64,000 nucleotides of DNA, from NCBI RefSeq assembly GCF_026339955.1, contig NZ_JAPEPW010000001.1, forward strand, positions 1,736,001-1,800,000. Direction: 5' to 3'. Under the pieces are notes generated by a model, which saw nothing but the letters and a program-made list of their open reading frames with translations, was not told the origin of the DNA and made no database searches. The first letter of the stretch is position 1, and each line of letters opens with the position of its first letter. The DNA is from Streptomyces sp. NBC_01549. Its GTDB lineage: Bacteria; Actinomycetota; Actinomycetes; Streptomycetales; Streptomycetaceae. Shown here piece by piece: positions 17,578 to 26,800 of the stretch. Both the position numbers and the translations under genes were made by a program.

Positions 17578-19985
17578 CGACGCCTGAGATCCTTGGGGCC
17601 GCAGGCCAGCCCGTCCCTGTTGGGATCGAGACCCAGTGGGTCGTCCTTGCCGTTGACCTTCAGGCGGCCGTAGTCGTTCGTCTTCAGCCAGGCGCAGCGC
17701 GCGGCCGTCGTCGTCTTGACGCCGTCCGGGAAGACGGTCGGCACGCAGACGTTGATCGTGCCGTAGTGCCGGTCGCAGCCGGAGATCGTGGTGCTGACCT
17801 TCTGTGAGGTCCGCTTCTTGCCGCCCTTGGTGACCGTGCCCTCCAGGGAGTCGGCGAAGGAGTGGACGTGTGCCGAGGCGGTGTCCGTGGCCAGGGCGGC
17901 GGGGCCCTGGAGGTGCACCCACTTGGCGACCGAGGGCACTCCGTTGGCGTCGACCGCGAAGAGCATGTACCAGCCGGGCGGGGCCATGTTGGGGTTGCTC
18001 GTCACGTTCAGGTCGACGTTGTTGCCGTCCACCGACAGCGGCAGGTCCACGAAACGCTGGTTCGGGTCGGAGGAGTGCGTCACCGCGGCCGGGCGGATCA
18101 GCTCGGCCTTCACGATGGGCCGGTCGACCGTGATGCGCTGCGTGTCCCCGTACACCCACTCGTTGTCGATCACCGAGGTGATCGTCGGGCGGGTGCCCTT
18201 GAGGAGGTAGGGCGGGGTGTAGATGGACACGTTGTGGTTCCAGGTGCCGTTGCCCGGGTTGTCGCCGGTGGCCATCACCCGGCCGTCGGGCAGCAGGAAG
18301 GCGGAGGAGTGGTAGCCGCGGGCCTCGGGGTCGGCGACCACCGGGTCGAAGGTGGAGGTCGCCGGGTCGAACATCGACGCCTCGAAGACGGGGTTGGCGC
18401 GGTTGTGCAGGCCACCGCCCGTCTCCAGCACCTTGCCGTCCGGCAGGAGGACAGCGGAGACGTACATCTTGCCCTGGTCGCCGGTCTCGGCGACCTTGCC
18501 GTTGCCGAGGTCGACCGTGCCCTGCGGGATCCGCGGGCCGACGGTGTACGCCGGGTTCGCGGCCTTCAGGTCGATGATGTCGGTGAGCCGGTTCGCCTCC
18601 GGGTTGGAGTCGATGTTGCCGCCGCCGAGCGTCAGCACCTTCTGGTCCTGGGCCGGGGGCAGCAGCACGCTCGCGGACTGGTCGCGCTCGTCCTTGCTCT
18701 GGAGCCCGGAGATCGCCGTGACGGTGTTCGCGGCATAGTCGTAGATCGCCGAGCCCGTGCCCGGCGTACCGTTGCCGAAGACATGGCTGCCCGAGTAGAA
18801 GAGCCGCCCGTCCTGCATCAGGATCATCGACGGATACAGACCCCAGTACGACCACGTCTGGTTGACCTGCGTGAACGGCAGCCACTGCTGCTGCGCCGCC
18901 GACCAGCGCTCGGCCGTCACCGAGCCGGTGGAGTCCTCGCGCAGCCCGCCGAACGAGATGACGTCACCGTTGCCGAGTTCGGTGGCCGACGGATACCAGT
19001 GGCCGTCGTTCAGGTCGTTCGTCTTGCTGTAGGTCTCGGTGACCGGGTCGAAAATGTACGAGTCCTTGTACCCCTCGTAGCCGTGTCCGCCGGCGACCGG
19101 GAACGCCTTGTTGCCGCTCATCACCAGTACCCGCCCGTCGGCGAGCTGGACGTGACCGGAGCAGAACATGTCCTTCGGCGTGGGGATCACCTTGTACGTG
19201 CCGTTCACCGGGTCGTAGACCGCGCTGGTGAACGTGCCCGCGTCGAAGTTCTCCTCGCTGTTGCCGGAGCCGGCGATCAGCAGCACCTTGCCGTTGTTGA
19301 GGACGACGGAGTGCATGGAGCGCACCGGGTTCTGTGTGGGCAGCACGTCCCAGCGGCCGTTGGCGCACTCGTCGGTGGTGGCGGTGCAGGTGGCCGGCGG
19401 GATCGGGTCGGAGACCTGTTCCATCGTGTAGTCGTCGGTGGTCGCCGAGCCGGTGCCGTACACCGAGACGCCCCAGGTGATGCGGTCGGTACCGGCCGGG
19501 ACCGCGGGCGTACGCACGCTCGCCTGCGTCCAGCCCGCCGCCATGTCCAGCGTCTTGAGGTCGGTCCAGTACTGCCAGCCCGCCGTGGTGTCGTGCCGGA
19601 AGAGGGTGATCGAGGCGTCGGGCGTCGTCGTCTTGTACCAGAGCCCGAGGTCGTACTGCTTGCCCGCGGTGACGACCGGCGCGCAGGTCGCGGACTCCGT
19701 GATCAGGGCCTTGCGGTCGCCGTCGACGCGCCGGGTCAGCGTGACCTTCATGGCCTTGGAGCCGGAGTGGGAGTCGGCGACGGTGGAGAAGGTGAAGTCG
19801 TTGTCGCCCCAGCCGGACTTCTCCCAGCAGTACGGCATGCCGTCCGTGCCGCCGGTCTCGAAACCCGGGTTGGTGACGAGGTTGGCGGCGGAGGCGGGCT
19901 GCGGCGAGACGAGCAGCAGCCCGGCGGCCAGGCCCGCCACGGCCAGCAGTGAGGTTCTCCGTCTGGGTCGTGCCAGGTGTTTCAC
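17574..19985 (-). CDS. secreted galactose-oxidase-family copper radical oxidase
   Basis: An 803-residue exported AA5-type oxidase. Order: Sec signal (LLAVAGLAAGLLLVSPQPASA, to ~33), a carbohydrate-binding-like beta-sandwich (~34-195), a seven-blade kelch propeller (~210-590), a DUF1929 C-domain (~598-695) and an excalibur-like calcium-binding tail with four cysteines (~735-800). The copper/radical site of galactose oxidase is complete: Cys in MFCSG (~275) for the Tyr-Cys crosslink with Tyr in HWYPSAT (~331), Tyr-His in RGYHSSA (~558-559) and His in VTHSSDPNQR (~637). It should oxidise alcohol groups of sugars or glycans to aldehydes. It resembles GlxA, which acts with a cellulose-synthase-like GT2 in Streptomyces tips. 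It is the last gene of an operon with three glycosyltransferases, overlapping the next upstream gene by four bases. Confidence 0.9.
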   Translation of the reverse strand: MKHLARPRRRTSLLAVAGLAAGLLLVSPQPASAANLVTNPGFETGGTDGMPYCWEKSGWGDNDFTFSTVADSHSGSKAMKVTLTRRVDGDRKALITESATCAPVVTAGKQYDLGLWYKTTTPDASITLFRHDTTAGWQYWTDLKTLDMAAGWTQASVRTPAVPAGTDRITWGVSVYGTGSATTDDYTMEQVSDPIPPATCTATTDECANGRWDVLPTQNPVRSMHSVVLNNGKVLLIAGSGNSEENFDAGTFTSAVYDPVNGTYKVIPTPKDMFCSGHVQLADGRVLVMSGNKAFPVAGGHGYEGYKDSYIFDPVTETYSKTNDLNDGHWYPSATELGNGDVISFGGLREDSTGSVTAERWSAAQQQWLPFTQVNQTWSYWGLYPSMILMQDGRLFYSGSHVFGNGTPGTGSAIYDYAANTVTAISGLQSKDERDQSASVLLPPAQDQKVLTLGGGNIDSNPEANRLTDIIDLKAANPAYTVGPRIPQGTVDLGNGKVAETGDQGKMYVSAVLLPDGKVLETGGGLHNRANPVFEASMFDPATSTFDPVVADPEARGYHSSAFLLPDGRVMATGDNPGNGTWNHNVSIYTPPYLLKGTRPTITSVIDNEWVYGDTQRITVDRPIVKAELIRPAAVTHSSDPNQRFVDLPLSVDGNNVDLNVTSNPNMAPPGWYMLFAVDANGVPSVAKWVHLQGPAALATDTASAHVHSFADSLEGTVTKGGKKRTSQKVSTTISGCDRHYGTINVCVPTVFPDGVKTTTAARCAWLKTNDYGRLKVNGKDDPLGLDPNRDGLACGPKDLRRR

Positions 19986-21385
19986 GCGGCTCTCCTTGTT
20001 GTGCGGCTCCCGCCCGGGGCCTCATTGCTGCGGCGCGGCAGGTAGACCAGCGCCTCGGTGCCCACGAAGCGCAGGACGAAGGTCGTCACCAGGGCGAGCG
20101 CGGTGGCGGACAGGGCGCCCATCCCGAAGTGGCGGACGAACAGGGCGATCAGCGGGATGCGCAGCACCAGGTCGGCGTTGGCGAGCAGCGCGAACCGGCC
20201 CACCCGGTCCCACCAGGTGCGGTGTTTGCGGCGCTCGCGGAACAGCAGGTGCTCGATCAGCAGGAAGTTCCAGGCGACGCCGAGCTGGTTGGCGAGGATC
20301 TCGGCCGGGACGTAGTGCATGCCGGCGGCGGTGAGCGCGTACAGGCCGAGGAGGTTCGGCAGGAAGCCGGTGGCGCCGATCAGGCCGAAGACCACCATCC
20401 GGGCGACCGGCGAGGCGGTGCGCAGCCCGACGAGATGACGCAGGAACCGGAAGCCCTCCTGCGCGGTCGACTTGGACTCGCCGGCGAACCGGTCCTGGAA
20501 GACGAAGGGCACCTCGGTGACCTGGCGGGGGCGGCTGCGCACGGCGAGTTCGAGGAGGATCTTGTAGCCGAGCGGCTGGAGGACGTCGGCGGTGACCGCG
20601 CTGCGGCGGATCGCGAAGAAGCCGCTCATCGGGTCGCTGATGCCGCGCAGTCTGCGCGGGAAGAGCGTCTTGGTCAGCCAGGTCGCGCCGCGTGAGACGG
20701 CGATGCGGTAGCCGCCCGCGAGGCCCTCGCGGCTGCCGCCCTTGATGTACCGGCTGGCGACGACGAGCCCGGCGGCGGACCGCTCCCCGGACGCCACCAA
20801 CTCCGGTATCAGGGACGGCGGATGCTGGAGATCGCCGTCCATGACGACGATCCAGTCGGAGCTCGCCGCCTTCAGCCCCTCGACGACGGCGCCGCCGAGC
20901 CCGCCCACGGGTTCCTCCCGGTGCAGCACGGTCACCGGGAACGGGCAGTCCTGCGCCTCCCGGGAGATCACCTCGGGGGTGTCGTCCGTGGAGTCGTCCA
21001 CGAAGACGACCTCGCAGGGCAGCCGGGAGGGCACCGACTCGGTGATCCGGTGCAGCAGTTCGCGGATGTTCGCGGACTCGTTGAAGGTCGGGACGACGAT
21101 GGTGACGGCGCCGGGTTCGGGAACTGCGTTTTCGCGCTCGGCTCGCCTCCGGGGCGCTCCAGCCGGTGTCGAGAGGGCGATCGTGCTCAACCCTTCGGGC
21201 CTCCGCGCTCCCCCACTCTCGGCTTCTCCCCCACTCTCGACTTCGCTCGAGCGGGGGGACCCCCATGAGCGGGGGGACCCCCATGCCCTCTCGACACCGG
21301 CGCGCCGCTCCGGCTCACTCGCGGTGGCGGCGCGTACGGCCGGATCGCCGAGCTCCCCGGGGACAGTGCTCTCGAAGCTGCTCAT
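19982..21385 (-). CDS. polyprenol-phosphate glycosyltransferase (GT2) with C-terminal GtrA domain
   Basis: A 467-residue bifunctional protein. Residues ~95-320 are a DPM1-like GT2 domain (VTIVVPTFNESANIRELL, then VMDGDLQHPP as the DxD-type motif) that loads a sugar onto polyprenyl phosphate. Residues ~335-460 are a four-TM GtrA domain (FGLIGATGFLPNLLGLYAL) thought to move the lipid-linked sugar across the membrane. The ATG start overlaps the PMT-like gene's stop (21382-21385). The disordered N-terminus (~35-60) is encoded by a nested interspersed repeat at 21208-21285. It supplies lipid-linked sugar, most likely to its operon partners. Confidence 0.88.
   Translation of the reverse strand: MSSFESTVPGELGDPAVRAATASEPERRAGVERAWGSPRSWGSPRSSEVESGGEAESGGARRPEGLSTIALSTPAGAPRRRAERENAVPEPGAVTIVVPTFNESANIRELLHRITESVPSRLPCEVVFVDDSTDDTPEVISREAQDCPFPVTVLHREEPVGGLGGAVVEGLKAASSDWIVVMDGDLQHPPSLIPELVASGERSAAGLVVASRYIKGGSREGLAGGYRIAVSRGATWLTKTLFPRRLRGISDPMSGFFAIRRSAVTADVLQPLGYKILLELAVRSRPRQVTEVPFVFQDRFAGESKSTAQEGFRFLRHLVGLRTASPVARMVVFGLIGATGFLPNLLGLYALTAAGMHYVPAEILANQLGVAWNFLLIEHLLFRERRKHRTWWDRVGRFALLANADLVLRIPLIALFVRHFGMGALSATALALVTTFVLRFVGTEALVYLPRRSNEAPGGSRTTRRAA
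21208..21285. repeat. 41-bp interspersed repeat nested inside another copy
   Basis: A full copy (21226-21266) closely matches 14421-14461. It is flanked by the left half of a second copy (21208-21225) and its right half (21267-21285), as if one repeat had inserted into another. It is read in frame as a Ser/Gly/Glu-rich N-terminal segment of the glycosyltransferase. Confidence 0.8.
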
Positions 21386-23052
21386 CGACCGCCTCCGGAC
21401 GTCGCCGTCGTCATGGTGTTTCCCGTGCTGTCGTCGATCTGCCGGATCTCGATCCGGTCCGCGCCCTCGCCGAAGGTGGCGACCGGCGTCGAGTGCTCGA
21501 TGGCCGCCTTGACGTTGGGCAGGTCGACCGCGTCGCGCCGCACCGTCGGGGAGGCGACGACGTAGTCGATGTCCCTCCAGCCGCGCGGCATCGTCTTGGT
21601 GACCGCGGGGTCGAGGTCCGCCTTGTAGAACCAGATGACGCCGAGCCCGGGCCGGTAGCCGTCGTGCACGAGGTCGAGCCAGAGGGCGTCGTCGACCAGG
21701 ACCCGGGTGTCGGCCGGGTTCTGGACCTCGGTCTTCAACCAGGTGGCCGCCGCCCGGTAGGGGGCGTTGGCGTCGGCGGTCACGGCGGTGTGGTCGCCGT
21801 CGTACCAGCGGGGCAGGACGTAGAGCGCGGCGACCGCCACGAGCGCGGCCGCCGTCACCCGCCGTCCCCAGGTGACGTACGACTTCTCCGCCTCGCTCCG
21901 CCATCTGCGCAGCACCAGATGGGCGAGGCTGGCGGTGCCTCCCGCGAGGACCAGCGCGAGGAACGGCAGCGCCTGGATGGCGTACATCGCGGGCAGATAG
22001 CCGCTGGGGCGCAGCGCCACCAGGGCGAGGATCGCCACGGTGAGCGCGGGTCCGGCGAGGGCCCGGGCGGTGACGGACCAGCGCCAGGTGGCCAGGAGCA
22101 GCAGCGCTCCGGCGAGACCGCCGATGATCAGCACCCGGTCGTAGTAGAGCCATGAGTGCAGCACGCCGTACGAGCCGGAGCCGGGGTCGAGGATGAAGCC
22201 GGAGCCGGGCCGGCTCATCTGGTACGTGATGCCGTCCCAGAGCGAGACATGGCCCGCGCCCGGGAACAACTCGCCCTTGAGCAGGGCGAACAGCGGATAC
22301 GCGAGGCCGATCAGGGCGCAGGCGGTGATGGCTCCGGTGAGGGCGAACTTGCGGGTGTCGCGGTGGCCGTGGCGCCACATGGTGACCAGGAGCGCGGGCA
22401 GGACGACGAGCATCGTCTCCTTGGTGAGCACGGCGGCCGCGGCCGCGATGCCCGCCCCGAAGTGGTGCCACAGGTGGCGGCTCGGGGACGCGGCCAGGCA
22501 GAACGCGAGCAGCGTCCACATCACCGCGATGTTGTCGAGGAAGATCTCGCGCTGGAGCACCACCGACAGCGGCGAGAGCCCGAAGAGCACCATCGCGAGG
22601 CCCGCCGCCCAGCGCGGCAGCGAGAGACGGCGGGCGAGGACGTACAGGAGGACCGCGCTGACGGCGCTGACGGCGAGCATCGCGACCCGCATCGAACCGA
22701 CCGTCATCAGCGAGGGGCTGATGTGGGCGGGGATCCAGGTCAGTGCGGCTATCTGGATCCAGCCCAGCGGGGGGTGGTCGTACCAGTACGTGTAGTGCGC
22801 GAGGCCCTTGCTCTGCTGCACGGCCCACGCCTGGGCGAGATAGGTGCCCTCGTCGTCGCTGAGGGTCGGGTAGTCGGTGATGTTCCAGCCCTGCACGGCG
22901 ATGATCGCCAGCAGCAGGACGCCGCACAGCAGCAGGTCGGTGCGCGAGGTGCGCAGCCGCTGGAGCGGCGGGTGGTCGTGGACGATGTCGGGCGCGTCGG
23001 GGCGCGTCGCGGGGACCGTGGACGTGGTCACCGCGGGAAGTGTCGAGGTCAC
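21382..23052 (-). CDS. PMT/ArnT-like GT-C glycosyltransferase
   Basis: A 556-residue polytopic membrane protein with about eleven spans. The first extracytoplasmic loop carries the GT-C acidic motif (YPTLSDDEGTYLAQAW), followed by YWYDHPPLGWIQ, as in dolichyl-phosphate-mannose-protein mannosyltransferases and ArnT. The soluble C-terminal ~130 residues face outside. It would use the lipid-linked sugar made by the GT2-GtrA partner to modify a protein or glycan. GTG at 23052 is preferred since GAGAGGA lies upstream; an earlier in-frame start adds 24 non-conserved residues. Its stop overlaps the next gene by four bases. Confidence 0.85.
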   Translation of the reverse strand: MTSTLPAVTTSTVPATRPDAPDIVHDHPPLQRLRTSRTDLLLCGVLLLAIIAVQGWNITDYPTLSDDEGTYLAQAWAVQQSKGLAHYTYWYDHPPLGWIQIAALTWIPAHISPSLMTVGSMRVAMLAVSAVSAVLLYVLARRLSLPRWAAGLAMVLFGLSPLSVVLQREIFLDNIAVMWTLLAFCLAASPSRHLWHHFGAGIAAAAAVLTKETMLVVLPALLVTMWRHGHRDTRKFALTGAITACALIGLAYPLFALLKGELFPGAGHVSLWDGITYQMSRPGSGFILDPGSGSYGVLHSWLYYDRVLIIGGLAGALLLLATWRWSVTARALAGPALTVAILALVALRPSGYLPAMYAIQALPFLALVLAGGTASLAHLVLRRWRSEAEKSYVTWGRRVTAAALVAVAALYVLPRWYDGDHTAVTADANAPYRAAATWLKTEVQNPADTRVLVDDALWLDLVHDGYRPGLGVIWFYKADLDPAVTKTMPRGWRDIDYVVASPTVRRDAVDLPNVKAAIEHSTPVATFGEGADRIEIRQIDDSTGNTMTTATSGGGR

Positions 23053-23177
23053 GCGGGAAGGTCCTCTCGGGACTTTCGGTACGTTTCTGGATGTTCGGGC
23101 CCAAGGCCTGCGGCACCAGGGCATGCGGAACCAAGGCCATCCCGCCGGACGGGACGTCGGGCGGGTGGCCTCAGGCC

Positions 23178-24431
23178 CTAGTGGGTCGCTTCGGCCTCGG
23201 CGAGGTGCGCACCGACATGACTGGTCAACTCCCAGTCGTTGCGGCCCCTTTGCTCACGCCAGACGGCACGGACGGCCGCACCGGCGAGAAGCACCTGATA
23301 GAAGGGGCCACCGACCACGAGCTTCAGGTAGTGGACGAACCGGACGCGGAGCCCGTACTGCTTGCCGAAGTCGTGCAGTCCGACGAGCTCGAAGACGAAG
23401 GTGACCAGGGCGGTCACGGCCGGCAGGAAGGTGATGAAGGCGATCCCGACGGGGACGTCGAGGAAGAGCGCGATGGCCACGTTGAGCGGGATGACCACCC
23501 CGGAGACGGCCTGCAGATACGGCGTCATGAGCGTGTAGCGGGCGAGCAATCGCTGCCCGAAGCCCGGCAGTTGCTTCCAGTCCTTCTTGCGGTAGACCTG
23601 CAGGAAGCCCTGGTTCCAGCGGGTGCGCTGCTTCATCAGCGAAACCAGGCTGCCCGGGGTCTCCTCCCGGGTCACCATGTCGGAGTCGTAGGCGACGACG
23701 ACCTTCTTGCCGACGCTGGAGAGCCGTACACCCAGGTCGCAGTCTTCGGCGAGGCACTCGGGGTCCCAGCCGTCCGCTTCCCGCAGTACGTCCGTCCGTA
23801 CGAAGACGGTGTTGCCGCCGAGCGGGATGAAACCTTTTTGCGCATGCAGGTGCAGCCGCGAGCGGAACCAGAAGAAGTACTCGAGGCAGTTGCGCAGGCT
23901 GTACCAGCTGGAGTTGAAGTTGATGAGCTGGACCCCGCCCTGGACGACGTCCGCACCCGTCGTGCGGAACGCGTGGTCGACATGGGCGAGCAGCTCCGGA
24001 TGGACCTGGTCCTCGGCGTCGAAGACCCCGACGACGTCGCCGCGGCAGTGCGGCAGCGCCGTGTTCATGGCCTTCGGCTTGTTCTTCTTCTCGTGGTGGT
24101 CGACGACGACCCGCACCCGCTCGTCGCGGGCCGCGGCCCGCCGGGCGACCTCGGCGGTCTCCGGATCGTCGTGCCCCACGATCACGATGATCTCGAAGTC
24201 GGTGTGGCTCGACTCCAGCAGCCGCTGGATGGTGTGGTCGAGCACGGCCTGCTCGTGGCGGGCCGGCAGCAGCAGCGAGAACGCCAGCCGGTCATCGCCG
24301 TCCGGTCTGCTGAACCGGGTGGACGCCAGCACCTCGGGCGTGCGCCACGCGTGCATCTGCCACCAGAGAGTGAACGCCGCCATCCAGAACAAGGCCAGTG
24401 AAACGGCAGCAATAAAGACAGACGTGAGCAA
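23178..24431 (-). CDS. processive family 2 glycosyltransferase (membrane)
   Basis: A 417-residue protein with an N-terminal TM, a cytoplasmic GT2 domain and three or four C-terminal TMs. It carries the motifs of chitin/hyaluronan/cellulose-type synthases: FSLLLPARHEQAVLDHTIQRLL, GVFDAEDQVHP (DxD), CLAEDCDLGVRL (ED catalytic base) and RTRWNQGFLQ, the QxxRW-type signature read here as RxRWNQG. The likely start is TTG at 24431 behind GGGGGGA, with hydrophobic residues following at once. It heads the operon that ends in the copper oxidase, recalling the CslA-GlxA pair, though with extra lipid-sugar genes. The TAG stop lies in the 10-mer caggccctag. Confidence 0.85.
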   Translation of the reverse strand: MLTSVFIAAVSLALFWMAAFTLWWQMHAWRTPEVLASTRFSRPDGDDRLAFSLLLPARHEQAVLDHTIQRLLESSHTDFEIIVIVGHDDPETAEVARRAAARDERVRVVVDHHEKKNKPKAMNTALPHCRGDVVGVFDAEDQVHPELLAHVDHAFRTTGADVVQGGVQLINFNSSWYSLRNCLEYFFWFRSRLHLHAQKGFIPLGGNTVFVRTDVLREADGWDPECLAEDCDLGVRLSSVGKKVVVAYDSDMVTREETPGSLVSLMKQRTRWNQGFLQVYRKKDWKQLPGFGQRLLARYTLMTPYLQAVSGVVIPLNVAIALFLDVPVGIAFITFLPAVTALVTFVFELVGLHDFGKQYGLRVRFVHYLKLVVGGPFYQVLLAGAAVRAVWREQRGRNDWELTSHVGAHLAEAEATH

Positions 24432-24633
24432 CAGATCCCCCCAGATCCCAAAACCCCCAGTCGCGACGAAGTGTCACATCCGCCGCGTCACGATGCAGAG
24501 ACTATGGGTGAACTGTGAAGCGCACAGGCTGTTCTGGTGAAGAGCGTGTTTCATCACAGTCGGATCATTTGCTGAACAATTCGAACAGTCGTCGCGTTTC
24601 AACCAGTTGATGAGCAGGCTGATGATCTGTGTT

Positions 24634-26664
24634 TCAGCCGCTCAGAGCCGTGCGAAGCCGGTCGGGATCGGTCGTCGGGGCGTCACAAGTGAAGTTACGG
24701 CAGACGTACGCGGCCGGTTCGCCCTGGACGAGGGGGCGATCGACGAGAAGCGGCAGCTCGTCACTCTCCGGAGCGCCTACGGCGACCACGGCACCCGGCG
24801 CGGTACCGAGCAGCGCCGTCCGGTGCAGGGCCGTTGTCATGGGATGCCCGTCGGGCCCCACGACCGCGACCTCGCGCGGCCCGTCGAGCAGCGCCTCCGC
24901 CACCGCGAGCCCCCAGCCGATGAAACGGGGAGCGCGCGGTCCGAGCGCCTTCACGACGCCCAACGCCCTTTCGGCGGCGGTCCGATGGGGTGCGGCGCCG
25001 GTCTGGGCGGCATAGCTCAGCAGGGCGCCGGCGGCCGCGCTCCAGCCGGAAGGCGTGGCGTTGTCGGTGGGGTCCTGAGGCCGGCGGATGAGCCGCTCGG
25101 CGTCGGCCGCGGTGTCGTACAGCGCCCCGGACTCGGGATCGGCGAACTGCACGATCACCTGGTCCAGCAGGAAGCCGGCGAATTCCAGCCACACCCCCTC
25201 CCCGGTGACGGAGGCCAGCGCGAGGAACCCCTCGGCGACATCCGCGTAATCCTCCAACACCCCCGCGTTGGCCCCGACTTGCCCGTCCTTGCTGGTACGG
25301 GACAGCCGTGCGCGGTCGTCCATGTGCAGCCGTACGAGGAGATCCGCGGCGGCGATCGCGGCGTCCACGAGGTCGGGACGGTCGAAGTAGGCGCCGGTCT
25401 CCGCGAGGGCGGCGACGGCGAGCCCGTTCCAGGCGGCGACGACCTTGTCATCGCGCCCGGGAGCGGGCCGCCCGGCCCGCGCGGCGAGCAGCCGACGGCG
25501 AATGCCTGCCACCCTCTCCGCGTCAAACACCTCGTCCTGCTGCGGCAGTTGCAGCACGGAGGCCCCCTCTTCGAAGGTCCCCTCCTCTGTCACCCCGTAG
25601 TACCGCACGGCCAGTTCGGCGTCCTGCTCACCAAGAACCTCGCGGAGCTGCTGCGGGGTCCACACGTAATACGCGCCCTCGACGTGCTTGCCCGTCCCGT
25701 CATCGCTGTCGGCATCGAGCGCGGAAGCGAACCCGCCCTCGTTGGTGCGCAGTTCACTCACCATGAAGTCGGCGGTCTCAAGGGCGACGCGACGGGCGAG
25801 CTCGGAGCCGGTGGAACGCCAGAGGTGCGCGTAGACGCGGCAGAGCAGGGCGTTGTCGTAGAGCATCTTCTCGAAGTGGGGCACCACCCACTCACGATCA
25901 ACGGAGTACCGTGCGAACCCCCCACCCAACTGGTCGTAGATCCCGCCCCGCGCCATCCGCTCACAGGTGTCCTGCGCCATCTGGAGAGCACCCTCGGAAC
26001 CGGTCCGGGCGTGGTGCCGCAACAGGAACTCGATCACCATGGACGGCGGGAACTTGGGCGCGCCCCCGAAGCCGCCGCGCGAGGCGTCGTACTCCCGGGT
26101 GAGCCCGAGCAGCGCCCCCGCCAGCTCCTCCTCCCCCGGCACCCGATCGTCCCCGAAACTCATCTCCCGCCCAGCGAGATCCCGCACGATCTTCCCCGCG
26201 ACCTCGGCGACCTCGTCCCGCCGATCGGTCCAGGCCCCGCGCACCCCCTCCAGCACCTGCCGGAACGACGGCATCCCGTGCCGGGGGGCGGGCGGGAAGT
26301 ACGTCCCGAAGTAGAAGGGCTCCGCATCCGGCGTGAGAAACACGGTCATGGGCCACCCGCCCTGCCCCGTGGCGGCCTGCACGGCCTCCATGTAGACGGC
26401 GTCGACGTCGGGCCGCTCTTCGCGGTCGACCTTGATGTTCACAAAGTGAGCATTCATGTACGCCGCGATTTGTTCGTCTTCGAAACTTTCCCGTGCGAGG
26501 ACATGGCACCAATGACAAGACGAATAGCCGACGCTGAGCAGCACGGGCACGCCCCGCTCACGGGCCTCTTCGAAGGCCTCGGCCGACCAGGGCCACCAGT
26601 CGACGGGGTTGTCGGCGTGCTGGAGCAGGTAGGGGGACGTCTCATGGGCCAGTCGGTTCGGCAT
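24634..26664 (-). CDS. thioredoxin-domain protein YyaL/SSP411 (DUF255)
   Basis: A 676-residue protein starting [20 protein letters not shown], the invariant N-terminus of the DUF255 family. A thioredoxin-like domain (~1-165) holds the SSCHWCHVL motif, and a long (alpha/alpha)6 barrel related to N-acylglucosamine 2-epimerases fills the remainder (~180-660). The function is unknown; the mammalian homologue is SPATA20. The ATG at 26664 is fixed by the conserved opening, although the frame stays open far upstream. It is divergent from the STAND gene across 136 bp. Confidence 0.92.
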   Translation of the reverse strand: MPNRLAHETSPYLLQHADNPVDWWPWSAEAFEEARERGVPVLLSVGYSSCHWCHVLARESFEDEQIAAYMNAHFVNIKVDREERPDVDAVYMEAVQAATGQGGWPMTVFLTPDAEPFYFGTYFPPAPRHGMPSFRQVLEGVRGAWTDRRDEVAEVAGKIVRDLAGREMSFGDDRVPGEEELAGALLGLTREYDASRGGFGGAPKFPPSMVIEFLLRHHARTGSEGALQMAQDTCERMARGGIYDQLGGGFARYSVDREWVVPHFEKMLYDNALLCRVYAHLWRSTGSELARRVALETADFMVSELRTNEGGFASALDADSDDGTGKHVEGAYYVWTPQQLREVLGEQDAELAVRYYGVTEEGTFEEGASVLQLPQQDEVFDAERVAGIRRRLLAARAGRPAPGRDDKVVAAWNGLAVAALAETGAYFDRPDLVDAAIAAADLLVRLHMDDRARLSRTSKDGQVGANAGVLEDYADVAEGFLALASVTGEGVWLEFAGFLLDQVIVQFADPESGALYDTAADAERLIRRPQDPTDNATPSGWSAAAGALLSYAAQTGAAPHRTAAERALGVVKALGPRAPRFIGWGLAVAEALLDGPREVAVVGPDGHPMTTALHRTALLGTAPGAVVAVGAPESDELPLLVDRPLVQGEPAAYVCRNFTCDAPTTDPDRLRTALSG

Positions 26665-26800
26665 GGGTCCATCCTGCCGCAGTACCCGGCCCCTGACGCG
26701 CCGGGCGCAACCACCCATTGATCGCGTCGCGCCCTCGCGCTCACGCCCCCCACGAAGGACACTGGAAATCAAAGGAGTTGCCGCTGGAGGGGGACGTGAC

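Noticed and set aside
15499..18885. Very long open frame (over 1100 codons) on the minus strand across several genes
   Set aside because: It runs antisense to the MFS and TetR genes and out of frame through the oxidase gene. Long empty frames are common in 70%+ GC DNA, and its translation is Arg/Pro/Gly noise.
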